NCBI GenBank assembly: GCA_024681495.1
Contig: JAILAS010000155.1
Coordinates: 1 to 7,821, forward strand
Length of the DNA: 7,821 nucleotides
Direction of reading: 5' to 3'
DNA from: Eubacterium sp.
GTDB taxonomy: Bacteria > Bacillota > Clostridia > Lachnospirales > Lachnospiraceae
Shown here in pieces: positions 1 through 6,031 of this stretch; within the stretch, counting starts at the first letter, position 1; each line of letters opens with the position of its first letter. The notes beneath the pieces are model-generated. The model was not told the origin of the DNA. It did no database searches and saw nothing but the letters and a program-made list of their open reading frames with translations. Both the position numbers and the translations under genes were made by a program.

Positions 1-636
1 TGTACCGTATTCCTCGGTGGATGCGACATGAGATGTCCGTTTTGCCATAACTGGGAGTTGCTCGACGCGGGCGCGCCCGAGATTATGGACGATAATGGGC
101 TTATGGAGTTCCTGGAAAAGAGACAGGGGCTTTTGGACGGCGTGGTATTTACGGGCGGCGAGCCTCTGCTTCGAAAGGACCTTCTGCCCGTGATCGAGAG
201 GGTGCGTGCCATGGGCTTTAAGATAAAGCTCGACACGAACGGCGGACATCCCGAGAGGCTGCGCGAGTGTGTGGAGTCCGGCCTTATAGATTACGTGGCC
301 ATGGATATAAAGAACAGCCCGGACAGGTACGCCGTCACGGTGGGCCTGCCTGCGGTTGACATAAAACGGATAAGCGAGAGTGTGGAATTCCTCATCGGCG
401 GGAGCGTTGACTACGAGTTCCGCACCACGGTGGTAAAGCAGTTCCACGACGAGGAGTCGTTCAGGCAGATTGCCGACTGGATCGAGGGCGCCCGCAGATA
501 TTACCTTCAGGGGTTCGTCGACAGGGACACGGTACCATATGTTGGGCTCGAGGCCTGCAGCGATGAACAGATGCATTCTTTCCTGGAAATCGTCTCTCCG
601 AAGGTCGTTCACGCGGAGCTGAGGGGGATTGACTGA
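1..636 (+). CDS. nrdG: Anaerobic ribonucleotide reductase activating protein, NrdG2-type radical SAM enzyme (5' end missing)
   Basis: This enzyme would use a [4Fe-4S] cluster and S-adenosylmethionine to install the glycyl radical on NrdD, the class III reductase encoded just downstream. The frame is open from base 1, so the gene starts before the window; the ATG at base 28 lies inside the cluster motif and cannot be the true start. In the 211 visible residues, C8-x3-C12-x2-C15 (GCDMRCPFCHNW) is the radical-SAM cluster motif, followed by TGGEPL, DTNG and DYVAMDIKNS. The C-terminal region with YYLQGF and ELRGID fits the longer activase family (about 230 residues) rather than the short E. coli-type NrdG. 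Probably 15-25 N-terminal residues are missing. A hairpin and a separate promoter region lie between this gene and nrdD, so the two may be transcribed separately. Family assignment is firm; pairing with this NrdD is inferred from adjacency. Confidence 0.9.
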   Translation, partial: CTVFLGGCDMRCPFCHNWELLDAGAPEIMDDNGLMEFLEKRQGLLDGVVFTGGEPLLRKDLLPVIERVRAMGFKIKLDTNGGHPERLRECVESGLIDYVAMDIKNSPDRYAVTVGLPAVDIKRISESVEFLIGGSVDYEFRTTVVKQFHDEESFRQIADWIEGARRYYLQGFVDRDTVPYVGLEACSDEQMHSFLEIVSPKVVHAELRGID

Positions 637-655
637 TAATTAAACGAGGATTTCG

Positions 656-703
656 TCGCAATATATAGCGCTTTTTCAAAAAAATAACCACAATATATTG
701 ACA
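656..703 (+). promoter_or_regulatory. Tandem NrdR-box-like operators upstream of nrdD
   Basis: Two AT-rich palindromic boxes lie upstream of nrdD. Box 2 has the perfect 10-bp palindrome CAATATATTG at 691-700; box 1 has CAATATATAG at 659-668, matching it at 9 of 10 positions. The two are offset by exactly 32 bp, about three helical turns. NrdR, the ATP-cone repressor of ribonucleotide reductase genes, is known to bind paired 16-bp boxes of the type acaCwATATaTwGtgt separated by 15-16 bp, so both sequence and spacing agree. Box 2 overlaps the TTGACA -35 candidate at 698-703, which would allow repression by blocking RNA polymerase. NrdR itself is not in the window. Confidence 0.75.
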
Positions 704-727
704 TCCCTCGGTGAGGGATGTTATTTT
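698..727 (+). promoter_or_regulatory. Candidate nrdD promoter
   Basis: TTGACA at 698-703 is a perfect -35 consensus. TATTTT at 722-727, 18 bp downstream, is a 4/6 match to the -10 consensus. Transcription would start near 734 and leave an untranslated leader of about 60 bases before the nrdD start. The -35 is fused to the second NrdR-like box, which supports its use. The weak -10 is the main doubt. Confidence 0.5.
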
Positions 728-730
728 TAT
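699..730 (+). terminator. Hairpin with T-rich tail after nrdG, inside the nrdD promoter spacer
   Basis: Bases 701-709 (acatccctc) pair perfectly with 713-721 (gagggatgt) around a 3-base loop. A G-T and a T-A pair can extend the stem to 699-723, and tatttttat follows. This has the form of an intrinsic terminator for transcripts coming from nrdG. It also falls between the -35 and -10 candidates of nrdD, so it could instead serve as an operator dyad. A transcript starting near 734 would not contain it. Confidence 0.6.
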
Positions 731-749
731 ATATATCACAATAGGGAGT

Positions 750-767
750 ATGGGATGGGGATCCCAT
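750..767 (+). other. Small hairpin in the nrdD 5' leader
   Basis: ATGGGA (750-755) is complementary to TCCCAT (762-767) with a 6-base loop. It lies 14 bases ahead of the GGAGG ribosome site at 781-785 and does not cover it. It may stabilise the leader or be chance; the sequence gives no further clue. Confidence 0.25.
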
Positions 768-794
768 GAAGAAACAATTTGGAGGATAGGGAAA

Positions 795-3200
795 ATGTAT
801 CGAGTATTGAAAAGAGATGGTGCTATTGTTGACTTCAACGTGGCCAAGATAAGCGCGGCCATAGAGAAGGCATTCGTGGGATGTGATAAGCAGTATCATC
901 CCAGCGTAATAGACATGCTGGCGCTCAGGGTCACCAGTGACTTTGAGGAGAAGATCAAGGACGACGTAATCTACGTCGAGGACATCCAGGACAGCGCGGA
1001 GAAGATTCTCTCCGAGGCCGGATACGCGGATGTGGCCAAGGCGTATATCTTATATAGAAAGCAGCGTGAGAAGGTTCGTAACGTAAGGACCACCATGCTC
1101 AACTACAGGGACATCGTTGACAACTATCTTCAGATCAACGACTGGCGCGTTAAGGAGAACTCCACCGTTACATACAGTGTCGGCGGGCTCATCCTTTCGA
1201 ACTCGGGAGCCATCACTGCAAATTACTGGCTCAGCGAGATTTACGACAATGAAATCGCCGAGGCGCACAGGAGCGCGGCCATCCACATTCACGACCTGAG
1301 CATGCTCACCGGTTATTGCGCAGGCTGGTCGCTGAAGCAGCTCATCCAGGAGGGACTCGGCGGAGTCACCGGAAAAATCACCTCCGCACCCGCGGGACAT
1401 CTTTCCACGCTCTGCAACCAGATGGTTAACTTCCTGGGAATCATGCAGAATGAGTGGGCAGGTGCTCAGGCATTCTCGTCCTTTGATACGTATCTGGCCC
1501 CCTTCGTTAAGGTGGATAATCTCTCCCAGAAGGAGATAAAGCAGTGCATCCAGTCCTTCATCTTCGGCGTAAACACGCCCTCCAGATGGGGAACTCAGTC
1601 GCCCTTCACGAACATCACACTCGATTGGACCGTTCCTGCGGACATGAAGGATGAGCAGTGCTGGGTTGGCGGCGAGCAGCTCGACTTCACATACGGCGAG
1701 TGCCAGACCGAGATGGATATGATCAACAAGGCGTTCATCGAGATCATGATCGAGGGTGACGCCAACGGACGCGGATTCCAGTATCCCATCCCCACATATT
1801 CCATCACCAGGGACTTCAATTGGGACGAGACCGAGAATAACAAGCTCCTCTTCGAGATGACAGCGAAGTACGGAACGCCCTACTTCTCGAACTACATCAA
1901 CTCCGACATGGAGCCCAGCGACGTGCGAAGCATGTGCTGCCGCCTGAGACTCGACCTTCGCGAGCTTCGCAAGAAGTCCGGCGGTTATTTCGGAAGCGGC
2001 GAGTCCACAGGATCGGTCGGCGTGGTTACGATAAACCTGCCCCGCATCGCGTACCTGGCCGAAAACGAGGCCGACTTCTACAAGAGACTCGACAGGCTCA
2101 TGGATCTGGCCGCCAGGTCGCTTAACACCAAGAGGACCGTAATCACCAAGCTTCTCGATTCCGGACTCTATCCCTACACGAAGAGGTATCTGGGAACGTT
2201 CAACAACCACTTCTCGACCATCGGACTCATCGGAATGAACGAGGTGGGACTGAACGCGAACTGGCTTCGCAAGGACCTTACGCACAAGGAGACCCAGGAC
2301 TTCGCAGCCGAGGTTCTCAACCACATGAGAAACAAGCTCTCCGACTACCAGGAGCAGTACGGCGACCTCTACAACCTCGAGGCCACACCCGCGGAGTCTA
2401 CCACATACAGATTCGCCAAGCACGACAAGGAGCAGTACCCCGACATCATCACCGCGAACGAGAACGGAACGGCTTACTACACGAACTCCTCTCACCTGCC
2501 GGTGGGCTACACTGAGGATATCTTCTCGGCCCTCGATGTTCAGGACAATCTCCAGACCCTCTACACCTCCGGAACCGTATTCCATGCGTTCCTGGGCGAG
2601 AAGCTTCCCGATTGGAAGTCCGCAGCAAACCTGGTGAAGAAGATCGCCGAGAACTATAAGCTCCCCTACTACACCATGTCGCCCACGTATTCGGTCTGCA
2701 AGAACCACGGATACATCACCGGCGAGGTGTACGAGTGTCCGCACTGCCATGAGAAGACCGAGGTATACAGCCGCATTACCGGCTACTATCGTCCCATCCA
2801 GAACTGGAACGACGGAAAGGCCCAGGAGTATAAGGACCGCAAGGAGTATAAGCTGATTTCCAGCAAGCTCACACACAGCGGCCCCGTGGAGCGTCCGGCA
2901 TATACCGGCGAGGCGCCCGCAGCGGCTCCCTCAGTTGAGCAGGCAGGCGCGAAGGCATCCGGACTTCCCGTAATGTACGTGAAGGATCACTGCCCCAAGT
3001 GCAAGGGTGCGGAGCAGAAGTTCAAGCTCTCCAAGATTGACTGTGAGATCGTGAACTGCACCGAGAACATGGACATCGCGAGGGAGCTGAATATCCTGCA
3101 GACGCCCACCATCATCGATCCCGACGGAACGAGGTATGAGGGCGCCAATGCGGCCGCCGAGTGGATCGCGGCTCACGGCTCGAAGACGCGCACGGCGTAG
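795..3200 (+). CDS. nrdD: Anaerobic (class III) ribonucleoside-triphosphate reductase with fused C-terminal redoxin domain
   Basis: This cytosolic glycyl-radical enzyme reduces NTPs to dNTPs. I chose ATG 795 because GGAGG lies 9 bases upstream and the protein then begins directly with the ATP-cone (MYRVLKRDG); the frame stays open to ATG 711, but that falls inside a hairpin. Of 801 residues, about 1-90 form the ATP-cone that senses dATP/ATP. The catalytic barrel carries C175 (TGYCAGW) and the C381-C382 pair (MCCR). C635, H638, C648 and C651 resemble the zinc site, and G663 in RITGY is the expected glycyl-radical residue. After a Pro/Ala-rich linker (about 697-722), residues 724-795 form a thioredoxin/glutaredoxin-like domain with C733-P-K-C736 and a TP cis-proline site at 770-771. 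The Asn that formate-using enzymes carry just before LGV in NNLGV is Ser407 here (GSVGV). This suggests, as inference, a thiol-dependent rather than formate-dependent enzyme. Codons are strongly biased to AAC, ATC, CTC and AAG, consistent with high expression. The gene is probably co-transcribed with the flavoprotein gene 12 bases downstream. Confidence 0.95.
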   Translation: MYRVLKRDGAIVDFNVAKISAAIEKAFVGCDKQYHPSVIDMLALRVTSDFEEKIKDDVIYVEDIQDSAEKILSEAGYADVAKAYILYRKQREKVRNVRTTMLNYRDIVDNYLQINDWRVKENSTVTYSVGGLILSNSGAITANYWLSEIYDNEIAEAHRSAAIHIHDLSMLTGYCAGWSLKQLIQEGLGGVTGKITSAPAGHLSTLCNQMVNFLGIMQNEWAGAQAFSSFDTYLAPFVKVDNLSQKEIKQCIQSFIFGVNTPSRWGTQSPFTNITLDWTVPADMKDEQCWVGGEQLDFTYGECQTEMDMINKAFIEIMIEGDANGRGFQYPIPTYSITRDFNWDETENNKLLFEMTAKYGTPYFSNYINSDMEPSDVRSMCCRLRLDLRELRKKSGGYFGSGESTGSVGVVTINLPRIAYLAENEADFYKRLDRLMDLAARSLNTKRTVITKLLDSGLYPYTKRYLGTFNNHFSTIGLIGMNEVGLNANWLRKDLTHKETQDFAAEVLNHMRNKLSDYQEQYGDLYNLEATPAESTTYRFAKHDKEQYPDIITANENGTAYYTNSSHLPVGYTEDIFSALDVQDNLQTLYTSGTVFHAFLGEKLPDWKSAANLVKKIAENYKLPYYTMSPTYSVCKNHGYITGEVYECPHCHEKTEVYSRITGYYRPIQNWNDGKAQEYKDRKEYKLISSKLTHSGPVERPAYTGEAPAAAPSVEQAGAKASGLPVMYVKDHCPKCKGAEQKFKLSKIDCEIVNCTENMDIARELNILQTPTIIDPDGTRYEGANAAAEWIAAHGSKTRTA

Positions 3201-3212
3201 GGGTGAAAAGAT

Positions 3213-4121
3213 ATGTACGATATCATAGTAGTTGGCGGTGGACCTGCGGGTCTCACCGCCGCTATATACGGAAGAAGAAATTCTAAATCGGTTCTGGTGA
3301 TAGAGAAGACGGTCTTCGGCGGCCAGATTGTTAACTCGCCGAAGGTGGAGAACATCCCCGGATTCGATACCATAAGCGGAGACGAGTTCGGCGATAAGAT
3401 GCTCGAGCAGGCCATGGGCCAGGGCGCAGAGGCCGTGCTCGAAGAGGTGACGGGCGTGGATGCGCGCGACGGCGCTTTCGTCGTTTCTACAGCCGAGGGG
3501 TCAGCCTACGAGGGCAGGACCGTCATCCTCGCGACCGGAACCACGCACAGGACGCTGGGTCTGCCCGGTGAGGAGGAACTGATCGGCAGCGGCATCAGCT
3601 TCTGCGCCGTCTGCGACGGGGACTTCTACCGCGACCGGACCGTGGTCATGGTGGGCGGAGGCAACTCGGCGTTCGTCGAGTCTGCGCTGCTTACGGGCGT
3701 GGTTAAAAAGCTCGTCATCCTCCAGGACCTCCCCGAGTTCACGGCTGACCGAAAGCTCCTGGACGAGGTCCTCTCGGCTGACAATGTGGAGCCCCACACG
3801 GGCACCAAAGTCCTCGGGTACGAGGTGGCCGACGGTGCGATAACCGGTGTCACCTACGAGGAGAACGGTGAGAAAAAGACCGCCGAATGCGACGGAGTCT
3901 TCCTGGCGGTGGGCCTGGTTCCCGAAAATGACGCGTTCCGCGGGCTGGCCGATATTGACGGCGCGGGATACTTCGTGGGCGAGGATGTCTGCCGCACGAA
4001 GACGCCCGGGATTTTCGTGGCGGGAGACTGCTGCGCGAAGACCCTGAGGCAGGTTACGACGGCCTGCTCGGACGGCGCGTACGCCGCCATCGCGGCCTGC
4101 AACTACCTGGCCGGCAGGTAG
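3213..4121 (+). CDS. Thioredoxin-reductase-like flavoprotein with atypical pyridine-nucleotide site
   Basis: This 302-residue protein is close to the usual 305-320 of low-molecular-weight thioredoxin reductases. The FAD dinucleotide motif GGGPAG (8-13) is followed by GGQI (36-39), the redox dithiol C131-A-V-C134-D, a second dinucleotide motif GGGNSA (148-153), and the C-terminal FAD motif GD (271-272) with RQVTTA (279-284). The family reduces a thioredoxin-type disulfide through FAD. In standard NADPH enzymes the second domain carries HRRxxFRA to hold the 2'-phosphate; here the matching segment reads ILQDLPEFTADR, with no paired arginines. The electron donor may therefore be NADH, ferredoxin or another flavin-linked carrier. 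The gene begins 12 bases after nrdD with only a modest ribosome site (GGGTG, 3201-3205), so translation may be coupled. Its likely partner is the CPKC domain fused to NrdD. I withhold the symbol trxB because of the altered site. Confidence 0.88.
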   Translation: MYDIIVVGGGPAGLTAAIYGRRNSKSVLVIEKTVFGGQIVNSPKVENIPGFDTISGDEFGDKMLEQAMGQGAEAVLEEVTGVDARDGAFVVSTAEGSAYEGRTVILATGTTHRTLGLPGEEELIGSGISFCAVCDGDFYRDRTVVMVGGGNSAFVESALLTGVVKKLVILQDLPEFTADRKLLDEVLSADNVEPHTGTKVLGYEVADGAITGVTYEENGEKKTAECDGVFLAVGLVPENDAFRGLADIDGAGYFVGEDVCRTKTPGIFVAGDCCAKTLRQVTTACSDGAYAAIAACNYLAGR

Positions 4122-4206
4122 AGCACACCGGCGCCCTATGACATATGTGGCAGACCCGGAGTTATTCATGGCATTGAGCCCGTAGCGGTTCAAAAATATA
4201 TTTAAA

Positions 4207-4281
4207 AGAGGCCTTATGAGGTGCATCTCCAAATATTAAACTTTTCGTCTGACATTTGAGGGTGCATCTCATAGGGCCTCT
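4207..4281. terminator. Long hairpin between convergent genes, probable bidirectional terminator
   Basis: Bases 4207-4225 pair with 4263-4281 over 19 positions, with two G-T wobbles (arm beginning AGAGGCC and ending GGCCTCT). The stem continues through 4226-4234 against 4254-4262 with one C-A mismatch, giving about 28 positions and a 19-base loop. ATTTTGTGATTT follows on the + strand, and TTTAAATATATTTTTG follows on the - strand, so either strand could end transcription here. It lies between the stop of the flavoprotein gene and the stop of the CHR transporter gene. The rest of this gap (4122-4206 and 4282-4318) shows nothing recognisable. Confidence 0.7.
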
Positions 4282-4318
4282 ATTTTGTGATTTATAGACG
4301 TGTTTGAAGGCGGTTGAC

Positions 4319-5758
4319 TTAGAATGAGAAGAAGACGAGAGCTAGAATTATGTCAACCAGCACCATGAGCCAGGGGTTGATGTTAAACTTCTTTTTAGTG
4401 AAGAAGTTTGCGGCGGCCAGAATTGCCAAAAAGAGCAGTATGAGCCACCTGGACCTGCCGGTCGTGGAATCCAGCGACATCCCGGAGTTCACCAGGGCGA
4501 GCATGACCTTAACGAGGAGTCCGCAGACGATGGGACGAATCCAGCGGCCGATGAAGTCTATGGCCGGAAGTTTGGAGATGCCCGCGTACAGGTAGTATAT
4601 CAGGTAGAAGGCGGCGCACGATGCACCGACCGAGCATGCGTATGATGAGATTCCCGTCAGAATACCGACGCCGACCATTCCGGTGGCCTCGTAACCCATG
4701 TAGTATCCAACGCCGTAGAGAGTCTTGCACAGGATGGAGCCGGGAAGCACATTGACGACGGTTATGATCTGGCTGTAGAAGGTATCGCTCGAAACGTATC
4801 CCGTGTCGACGAACATTCCGTCGGCGATGGTCAGATAAGCGTCTCCGCCGCCGAACGACATGAAGGTGGACAGAAGATCCCTGAGCAGGAAAGGAACGGC
4901 CTGATCCAGAATCATCAGCGCGGGAACCGACAATATCACAACAAAAATCAGCCAGAAGATGAGCGTGCGGCCCATCTTCTTTTTGTCGATGTCCATTCGC
5001 ACGCCGGCGCCCTTAACCGACTGGAAGAGCCCCACCAATGAGAGCACTACCATCAGAATCTCTACCGTCGGGAGAAGGTAGGGGACGTCCGCGAGGATTC
5101 CGGCCTTTCCGTTGGCGAGCAGGAAGATCCCCCCGAGAATCCCGGTGGTTATGAAGTGCAGGACATCCCTGTTGCCGTAGAGCCAGAACGCGATGAAGAA
5201 CACGACCGCCAGCATATTGACGGTGCTCACGCTAAAAAACGAGACCACGTCGAGGCCGAGTGTCGTGTATATGGAGCTGCCGCAGGTGAAGAAGACGACG
5301 AGCCCAATCACGATGTAGCTCTTGATGAAGCGCTTCTCGCTGATGGCCTTGTTTTTCACGAATACGTTTCCGATGTAATCGCACAGGAGCGCAATAATGA
5401 AGCCCGCCACGCCCACGGCCGCAATATTTATGTAGTTCAGAGAGCTCTCGCTCAGCGAGGAAAGCGCGATGAAAAGAATCGACGCCATGATGACGCCCGG
5501 GAGAGAAAAGAGCACCGGGCCCAGAATCATGCCCTTCACGCCGAACGCGTGGTTTCCCACCGCGCTGGCCAGCTCCACTGGGAGCGCGCCGGGCGTGAGG
5601 TTTGCAACGAGGACGTCCTTGTCGTATGTCTCCTGGACCTCGTCGAAGTCTTCGTTCTTAACGAAGGCGTCTTCCATCACCGGAACGAGCGCGTTTCCGC
5701 CGCCGAATCCGATGAAGCCTACTTTAAATATTTCTGCACAGAATTTACTGAAAAGCAT
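4319..5758 (-). CDS. CHR-family (chromate transporter type) two-domain membrane protein
   Basis: This 479-residue, strongly hydrophobic protein has two homologous halves, the layout of long-chain CHR transporters. The first half carries FIGFGGGNAL (15-24) and NLTPG (53-57). The second carries FMSFGGGDAY (299-308) and NVLPG (336-340). Around ten or more membrane segments are visible, with a charged stretch at about 250-263 separating the halves. CHR proteins are best known for chromate efflux, but many homologues in anaerobes have no tested substrate. In both halves the usual PGP reads PGA or PGS, and the FGGP motif of proteobacterial ChrA reads FGGG, so chromate should not be assumed. ATG 5758 was chosen because GGAGG (5770-5774 on the complement) lies 11 bases upstream. 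The gene lies on the same strand as dus, about 250 bases downstream of it, with a promoter candidate of its own. Confidence 0.88.
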   Translation of the reverse strand: MLFSKFCAEIFKVGFIGFGGGNALVPVMEDAFVKNEDFDEVQETYDKDVLVANLTPGALPVELASAVGNHAFGVKGMILGPVLFSLPGVIMASILFIALSSLSESSLNYINIAAVGVAGFIIALLCDYIGNVFVKNKAISEKRFIKSYIVIGLVVFFTCGSSIYTTLGLDVVSFFSVSTVNMLAVVFFIAFWLYGNRDVLHFITTGILGGIFLLANGKAGILADVPYLLPTVEILMVVLSLVGLFQSVKGAGVRMDIDKKKMGRTLIFWLIFVVILSVPALMILDQAVPFLLRDLLSTFMSFGGGDAYLTIADGMFVDTGYVSSDTFYSQIITVVNVLPGSILCKTLYGVGYYMGYEATGMVGVGILTGISSYACSVGASCAAFYLIYYLYAGISKLPAIDFIGRWIRPIVCGLLVKVMLALVNSGMSLDSTTGRSRWLILLFLAILAAANFFTKKKFNINPWLMVLVDIILALVFFSF

Positions 5759-5822
5759 CCGTGGGTTTGCCTCCGTTGGTTACAACCCGCCCGTTTCCGG
5801 CGCAGGATAATTTCATTTTGTA

Positions 5823-5852
5823 ATCATACACCATATAAGGTGGTGAAGTAAA
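5823..5852 (-). promoter_or_regulatory. Candidate promoter of the CHR transporter gene
   Basis: On the - strand, TTTACT (5852-5847, 4/6 match to the -35) and TATGAT (5828-5823, 5/6 match to the -10) are separated by 18 bp. Between them, CACC and GGTG arms (5829-5832 and 5839-5842) flank ATATAA as a small dyad that might bind a regulator. Transcription would start near 5816, some 60 bases before the ATG. The evidence is only consensus similarity. Confidence 0.4.
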
Positions 5853-5868
5853 GGAAACGATGTGTGGG

Positions 5869-6031
5869 GGAGCGAGCTCGGGCCTCAGTGGACGGGCTGT
5901 GCGAGATGAAGACGGTGTTGGGTTAGGGGTTTGGTTTACATAAAATACGTATAGGAGCGAGCTCGGGCCTCAGTGGACGGGCTGTGTGAGATGAAGACGG
6001 TGTTGGGTTAGGAGATTGGTTTACATAAAAT
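5869..6031. repeat. 85-bp-period tandem duplication overlapping the 3' end of dus
   Basis: Bases 5869-5946 and 5954-6031 are two direct copies of 78 bp that match at 75 positions; a 7-base spacer gives a period of 85. The differences are at 5902/5987, 5928/6013 and 5930/6015. The right copy contains the last eight codons and stop of dus (ending ILCKPIS). The left copy keeps the same reading on the - strand as a vestige, ILCKPNP and stop, outside any gene. Each copy also includes about 50 bp of non-coding sequence with the palindrome CGAGCTCG. No transposon ends or target duplications are visible, so local duplication by slippage or unequal exchange is the simplest origin. Confidence 0.93.

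Noticed and set aside
28..636. nrdG beginning at ATG 28
   Set aside because: This start would delete the first cysteine of the radical-SAM cluster motif. The frame is open from base 1, so the gene simply starts upstream of the window.
766..789. A 7-codon leader ORF (MKKQFGG) just before nrdD
   Set aside because: It has no good ribosome site, and its last codons coincide with the GGAGG of nrdD, so it is most likely chance. No attenuation-type codon pattern is seen.
711..794. N-terminal extension of nrdD from ATG 711
   Set aside because: The start falls inside the hairpin and promoter, the extra 28 residues do not belong to the ATP-cone, and ATG 795 has a well-placed GGAGG.
1050..2876. A 608-codon open frame on the - strand, opposite nrdD
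   Set aside because: It lies entirely antisense to the strongly codon-biased nrdD gene. Its product is a low-complexity Val/Leu/Gly/Glu-rich chain with no recognisable domain, as expected from C-ending codons read on the other strand.
3501..4232. A 243-codon open frame on the - strand, opposite the flavoprotein gene and reaching into the hairpin region
   Set aside because: It is Arg/Ala/Val-rich and domain-free, and the start has no ribosome site. The + strand gene has unmistakable FAD motifs.
5156..5851. A 231-codon open frame on the + strand, opposite the CHR transporter gene
   Set aside because: The product is rich in His, Glu, Arg and Asp, shows no domain and mirrors a membrane-protein gene. 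It is a reading-frame shadow.
5823..5852. A specific metal-sensor operator ahead of the CHR transporter gene
   Set aside because: The CACC-N6-GGTG dyad is too short to assign to any regulator family, and no regulator gene is adjacent.
5869..6031. CRISPR array or insertion sequence at the 85-bp repeat
   Set aside because: Only two long copies with a 7-base spacer are present, one overlapping a gene end. There are no terminal inverted repeats, no transposase and no regular short repeats.
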